Source: Pachypanchax playfairii (lineage: Eukaryota; Chordata; Actinopteri; Cyprinodontiformes; Aplocheilidae). From it: a stretch of DNA of 64,000 bases. Below, piece by piece: positions 62,201-64,000 of the stretch. A program made the position numbers and the translations under genes. Where the stretch lies: assembly GCA_006937955.1 (NCBI GenBank), contig SSNP01000082.1, positions 1,251,116 through 1,315,115 on the forward strand. Direction: 5' to 3'. The stretch's first letter is position 1. Each line of letters starts with the position of its first letter. The notes beneath the pieces are model-generated. The model was not told where the DNA came from. It did no database searches and was given only the letters and a program-made list of their open reading frames with translations.

Positions 62201-63937
62201 GTGGCTGTATACGTAAAATATTTTTTTCCATTTGTTTAATTAGTTATTTTAGTCTAAGAAAAAAAAAAAAAAAACACCAGGATTGTGTGCAGGTGAGTGG
62301 GTGGGGCTTTCAGCACCCAGTCTCTAAAGTGCAACCTTTTAAAAGTAAAATATTGCTCCATTTTCCATCTTTAAATACAGCCTATGGATTCCAAATATAT
62401 TTATTGTCACTCATATTTCTTCCAGTGAGATAATAGAAGTTTTGTTTCTTTTTACAAAGGGAAAAATGCAAGAAATCAAATAACTTCTTCCATTTAACTC
62501 CACTGTTTTGCAGAAGAGAGACTAATGTTTTGGCCCCAGATTGCAGCGTACATTCTCCTAAAATACATTAACAAACCCTACGACTGCTCCTTAAAATTGT
62601 GAGGTTTAAACGCTATAAAAGAAAACCCACAAACTGGAATCTTTCCCACATGTTCTCTCAACGTCACAACTGATCAAACTACAGATGAACAGAGACAAAA
62701 CTGGCCTCAGGAAATGTAACACAACCAGCTTATGAATCATTCAAATCATGGATTCCTGTTTAACAGTTATATTAGTGTTGTGCTCCTTTAAAAGCAGCTT
62801 GCATCATAATAATCAGCTTAATGTTACTGCAGATTATGTCAGCATATACAGTGAACACAGCTCCAAAGTCTGCAGTGACAGTGATAGTAGGAGGGTCAAA
62901 GGAGATGAAGCTTGTTACCACAGTATGTGTAAATCATCCTGGAGTCAACAAAGCGCACTTTGAGATTGTGCAGCACCGCCGGTTCATGAAGGTAGCTGAG
63001 AGCCGTCAGGTCATTTTCCCCCACCAGGATATCAGGGTTTCGGAGAGGAGGCAGGTTCTTACTTCGGGGGTCTATTTTGTGTTCCACTTTCTGGAAGAAT
63101 TGGAAAAAAAAAAAATCGATCTTAATTTATATAATCTTAAAATAACAGGTAGGATTCCAGAAGAAACATCTAGATACTAAAAAGACATGACTCATATTGT
63201 TAAACCTAAAAATGGGAGCAGCAGTAGCTCAGAAAGTGGAGAGGGTCACCAGTTTGAATCCCCTCGCCATCTAGAAAATGTGTCTTGGCCACTGTGTCTT
63301 TGGGTAAGACACTTCACCCACCCTGCTTGTTTGTTTTGGACAGCTGTGGCTACAATATGTGTGTAGTTTATCACCACCAAACGCGGGAGTTTGTGTGTGA
63401 AGCACTTTGTGTCATCTGACTTGAAAAGCACTACACAAGTACAAGTACAAGTACATCAGTGTGTTTAAAGTTGAAACTAAGAAATATCTGACTGTGCTCG
63501 GCCTGTTCATACTCACCCCAAGATAATACTTCAACCTTATTTCCATACCTGGTGTGCGTGTCCAAACCTGACACAACACCTAGAGGTAGCAGCTGCTCTG
63601 AGAGGAGAAAAAACTTTCAACCACAAGTCTTTTAGTCGACATATTCTGAACCAGGAACTGAAACTTTCCAAACGGACAAACAGGTGTTTATCTTTCCTGA
63701 GAATATGTACATCTTATCCAACATCTGTCCCAAACTGTCCTTCAAGTTTTCACAAACCATCCTCATCCGCGAAGCAACAATTTCCCTGAGTGTGACTGCA
63801 TGTTGTGAGGGTGTTGGATGTCTCACCGTGCCATCCTCCAGCTGCAGGGACAGAGTCAGGTCACCTGGAGTGAAATCTTTAACAAGTTCTGCTGACTTCC
63901 ACACTTCTGCTGCATCTGGAAGCCACACACGGGCATT
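46835..63937 (-). CDS. myo5a: Unconventional myosin-Va, exons 2-40 (exon 1 off right edge)
   Basis: Myosin Va is a processive actin motor that carries melanosomes, ER and synaptic cargo. Thirty-nine exons give 5,442 nt (1,813 aa plus stop), so about 1,822 aa with a nine-residue exon 1. The first visible exon (63827-63937) reads ARVWLPDAAEVWKSAELVKD. P-loop GESGAGKT, switch I NAKTTRNDNSSRFG and switch II DIYGFETFD are intact. MYO5A identity rests on MPKGSDDTWAQKLYNT, GMLEHETIQG, DMCSWSKGLQIRYNVWQLEEWL, MCTALTTAQIVKIL and LYTPVIEFEERV. The tail ends SLNLGFLTRI, stop TAG at 46835-46837. No frameshifts; all splice sites are GT-AG. Teleosts may have two copies; which one this is cannot be told. 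Exon coordinates are in the domain entries. Confidence 0.95.
48490..49440 (+). mobile_element. 5'-truncated L2-like LINE remnant in myo5a
   Basis: Frames on the plus strand recall the end of a fish L2/Rex-like reverse transcriptase (INYCNALITGF, SLKLLQNSAACVLMRTR, GPRLWNSPPELQG). It then runs into a 3' tail with GTAAAGCACTTTGTGTTG. Several frameshifts are present, so it is inactive. Confidence 0.75.
52600..53340. other. Intronic stretch of myo5a without recognised content
   Basis: A/T-rich sequence between exons 52195-52329 and 53762-53875, with a short poly-T at 52928-52942 and a poly-A patch at 53060. No exon or defined repeat was recognised. Confidence 0.4.
53345..53700 (+). mobile_element. 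Degenerate Tc1-like fragment in myo5a
   Basis: Phrases GATGTGAGCACGGTGGTGG, AGGGCTGATGATTTGGGATC and TGGGTCACGCAACAGGAAAC, then CAGACCTCAACCTGTC, follow the C-terminal half of a fish Tc1 transposase in order. The reading frame is broken and neither terminus is clear. Confidence 0.7.
55265..56841 (-). other. myo5a: myo5a lever-arm (IQ) exons 19-21
   Basis: Exons 56630-56841, 56402-56558 and 55265-55504 encode about six IQ motifs: CIQKTIRCWITRRKY, IIQKYVRRHQARR, LIQRNVRMWTRRRF, TIQCVWRAHVARKQY, IVQKCVRGWLARRRY and LLQSCVRRMRAKK. The last exon continues into ARSVEHFKKLNVGMENKIMQ, the start of the stalk. Confidence 0.9.
55560..56390. other. myo5a intron with unassigned repeat-like sequence
   Basis: The motif CATAACATTATGACCAC at 55681 is a phrase often seen at the edge of fish DNA-transposon copies, and the following 250 bases resemble repeat-derived sequence. 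No terminal pair was found. The rest of the stretch up to exon 56402-56558 shows nothing. Confidence 0.35.
57500..58037. mobile_element. TTAA-flanked MITE (538 bp) with perfect 20-bp termini
   Basis: The left end TTAAAGCTGGAGTTGGTAAT (57500-57519) is the exact reverse complement of 58018-58037. Both ends coincide with TTAA, the target preferred by Kolobok and piggyBac elements. An internal plus-strand frame encodes a lysine-rich segment (KKRKSEAEKAATRKALDKT, then RVNIGKAEYP), suggesting decay from a coding element. The right end lies only 37 bases beyond the donor of the myo5a exon at 58075-58200, which nevertheless looks intact. Confidence 0.72.
59341..59960 (+). mobile_element. 5'-truncated LINE with reverse-transcriptase C-terminus
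   Basis: An open frame from 59341 to 59670 encodes the well-known C-terminal block of fish L2-like LINEs (LHWLPVQFRVQFKILLFVFK, SLNGLAPSCLSDLL, LWNELPLEIKQS). It is followed by a 3' tail with AAAGTGCTTTATAAATAAAC. Its frame is open to the stop, so insertion is relatively young. It sits in the myo5a intron between exons 60028-60109 and 59169-59309, opposite in orientation to the gene. Confidence 0.85.
61963..62918. other. myo5a intron 3, no recognised content
   Basis: A 956-nt intron between exons 62919-63090 and 61818-61962. It is A/T-rich with a poly-A patch at 62260-62276 and I see no repeat family or RNA gene. Confidence 0.4.
63205..63460 (+). mobile_element. tRNA-derived SINE in myo5a intron 2
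   Basis: The head GGAGCAGCAGTAGCTCAG carries an A-box-like TAGCTCAG, and AGTTTGAATCC at 63249-63259 fits a B box, about the spacing of a tRNA-type Pol III promoter. The body GGGTAAGACACTTCACCC and tail AGCACTTTGTG...GAAAAGCACTACACAAG end in a short (TACAAG)n repeat, the usual form of a fish tRNA-SINE. Confidence 0.78.
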
Positions 63938-64000
63938 CTGGAGAAACGACAAACTCTGCTTTTACAGCAACACACAGTCTCACAACATCAGCCTTTCGTT

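Larger units (their letters stand above)
56630..63937 (-). other. myo5a: myo5a motor-domain exons 2-19
   Basis: Exons are 63827-63937, 62919-63090, 61818-61962, 61543-61699, 61308-61451, 61062-61143, 60816-60923, 60623-60729, 60198-60463, 60028-60109, 59169-59309, 58921-59046, 58506-58589, 58075-58200, 57305-57402, 57136-57222, 56926-57034 and 56630-56841 (also the first IQ motifs). Exon sizes and phases mirror the myo5c motor exons one for one; for example 172, 145, 157, 144, 82, 108, 107, 266, 82 and 141 nt are shared. Confidence 0.9.

Overview
This window is vertebrate nuclear DNA, almost certainly from a teleost (ray-finned) fish. It holds multi-exon genes with GT-AG introns, several fish-type repeats (Tc1-like transposons, hAT and TTAA-type elements, L2-like LINE remnants, a tRNA-derived SINE) and long TG arrays. 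It also holds the teleost-specific brain form of aromatase. There are no bacterial features, CRISPR arrays or rRNA genes. All exon coordinates were read by hand from splice sites, reading phase and remembered protein families; no search was run.

Layout. (1) About 9-6743, minus strand: the 5' part of gldn (gliomedin). It has a membrane anchor, a furin-like site and a short collagen stretch, followed by a linker built from a repeated three-exon cassette; the olfactomedin end lies off the left edge. (2) 7479-10963, plus strand: cyp19a1b (brain aromatase), complete in nine coding exons (507 aa). A perfect palindromic oestrogen response element and a TATA box lie upstream. (3) 13432-23694, minus: ap4e1 (AP-4 epsilon), complete in 21 exons (1,121 aa), including one AT-AC intron that looks U12-type. 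(4) 24868-28081, minus: gnb5 (G-beta-5), complete in 11 exons (353 aa). (5) 29680-45282, minus: myo5c, complete in 40 exons (1,742 aa). (6) 46835-63937, minus: myo5a, every exon except the first, which lies off the right edge.

These six genes cluster on human 15q21, so the block is a conserved synteny group, although the direct contact of ap4e1 with gnb5 differs from the human order as I remember it. Gldn and cyp19a1b are divergent and share a spacer of about 1 kb that carries the response element. Cyp19a1b and ap4e1 converge. Ap4e1, gnb5, myo5c and myo5a are all head-to-tail on the minus strand. The genes are not one pathway: they cover node-of-Ranvier adhesion, oestrogen synthesis, TGN vesicle coats, R7-RGS signalling and two class V myosin cargo motors.

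The left 4.5 kb needs caution. Two single-N positions (843 and 2925) each sit exactly between two near-identical copies of sequence (226 bp and about 1.1 kb), which suggests unmerged contig overlap. A 223-N gap lies inside a Tc1 element in ap4e1. I found no wholly new gene system. The most notable observations are the gldn exon cassette, the AT-AC intron, the response element in the shared spacer, a minisatellite that incorporates a hAT terminus, and a 72-nt near-perfect hairpin in myo5c.
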